NCBI RefSeq assembly: GCF_947172395.1
Contig: NC_069104.1
Coordinates: 9,823,355 to 9,887,354 of the forward strand
Source: Bicyclus anynana
Lineage: Eukaryota > Arthropoda > Insecta > Lepidoptera > Nymphalidae
Direction of reading: 5' to 3'
DNA: 64,000 nt
The position numbers and the translations under genes are program-made. The notes below the pieces were generated by a model. It ran no database searches. It was given only the letters and a program-made list of their open reading frames with translations, and was not told where the DNA came from. Of this stretch, positions 64,000-64,000 are shown in pieces. Each line of letters opens with the position of its first letter. The first letter of the stretch is position 1.

Positions 64000-64000
64000 A

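Overview
The window looks like nuclear DNA of a lepidopteran (butterfly or moth). The reasons are an intron-rich insect gene, two abundant tRNA-derived SINE families, many short non-autonomous Helitrons of the Lep1 kind, RTE-type LINE fragments and several MITE families that I associate with Lepidoptera. The genus cannot be told from the sequence. I see no bacterial, organellar or viral genome features.

Only one host gene can be supported: a seven-exon, plus-strand orthologue of the F-box/leucine-rich-repeat protein FBXL7 at 13587-23031. All six introns have GT...AG ends, all phases join cleanly, and the spliced product from the ATG at 13599 is 424 residues: a proline-rich N-terminus, an F-box, about eight cysteine-type LRRs and an FBXL7-type C-terminus. 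A 5' exon probably lies upstream but I could not place it. The product would be the substrate-recognition subunit of an SCF (Skp1-Cul1-F-box) ubiquitin ligase; in Drosophila Fbxl7 is tied to Fat/Hippo growth control.

The rest is repeat-rich. Bases 1-13.5 kb hold Helitrons, a three-unit tandem repeat (4.7-5.2 kb), a TA-flanked MITE, a SINE and a G-rich minisatellite. The gene's introns are loaded with SINEs, Helitrons and MITEs, and intron 1 carries a decayed copy of part of exon 1. Bases 23-45 kb hold RTE LINE pieces, two copies of a P-element-like MITE that keeps the first exon of a THAP-domain transposase, a solo LTR inside a folded LINE fragment, a foldback element, and an isolated Inr+DPE promoter with a splice donor. 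Bases 45-64 kb hold nested SINE, Helitron and LINE insertions and one LINE copy that keeps a readable reverse transcriptase.

The insertions are layered (SINE in MITE, LINE tail in Helitron, LTR in LINE), so their relative order can be read. Class names for repeats rest on termini and motifs seen here plus recalled family features, not on a database search.
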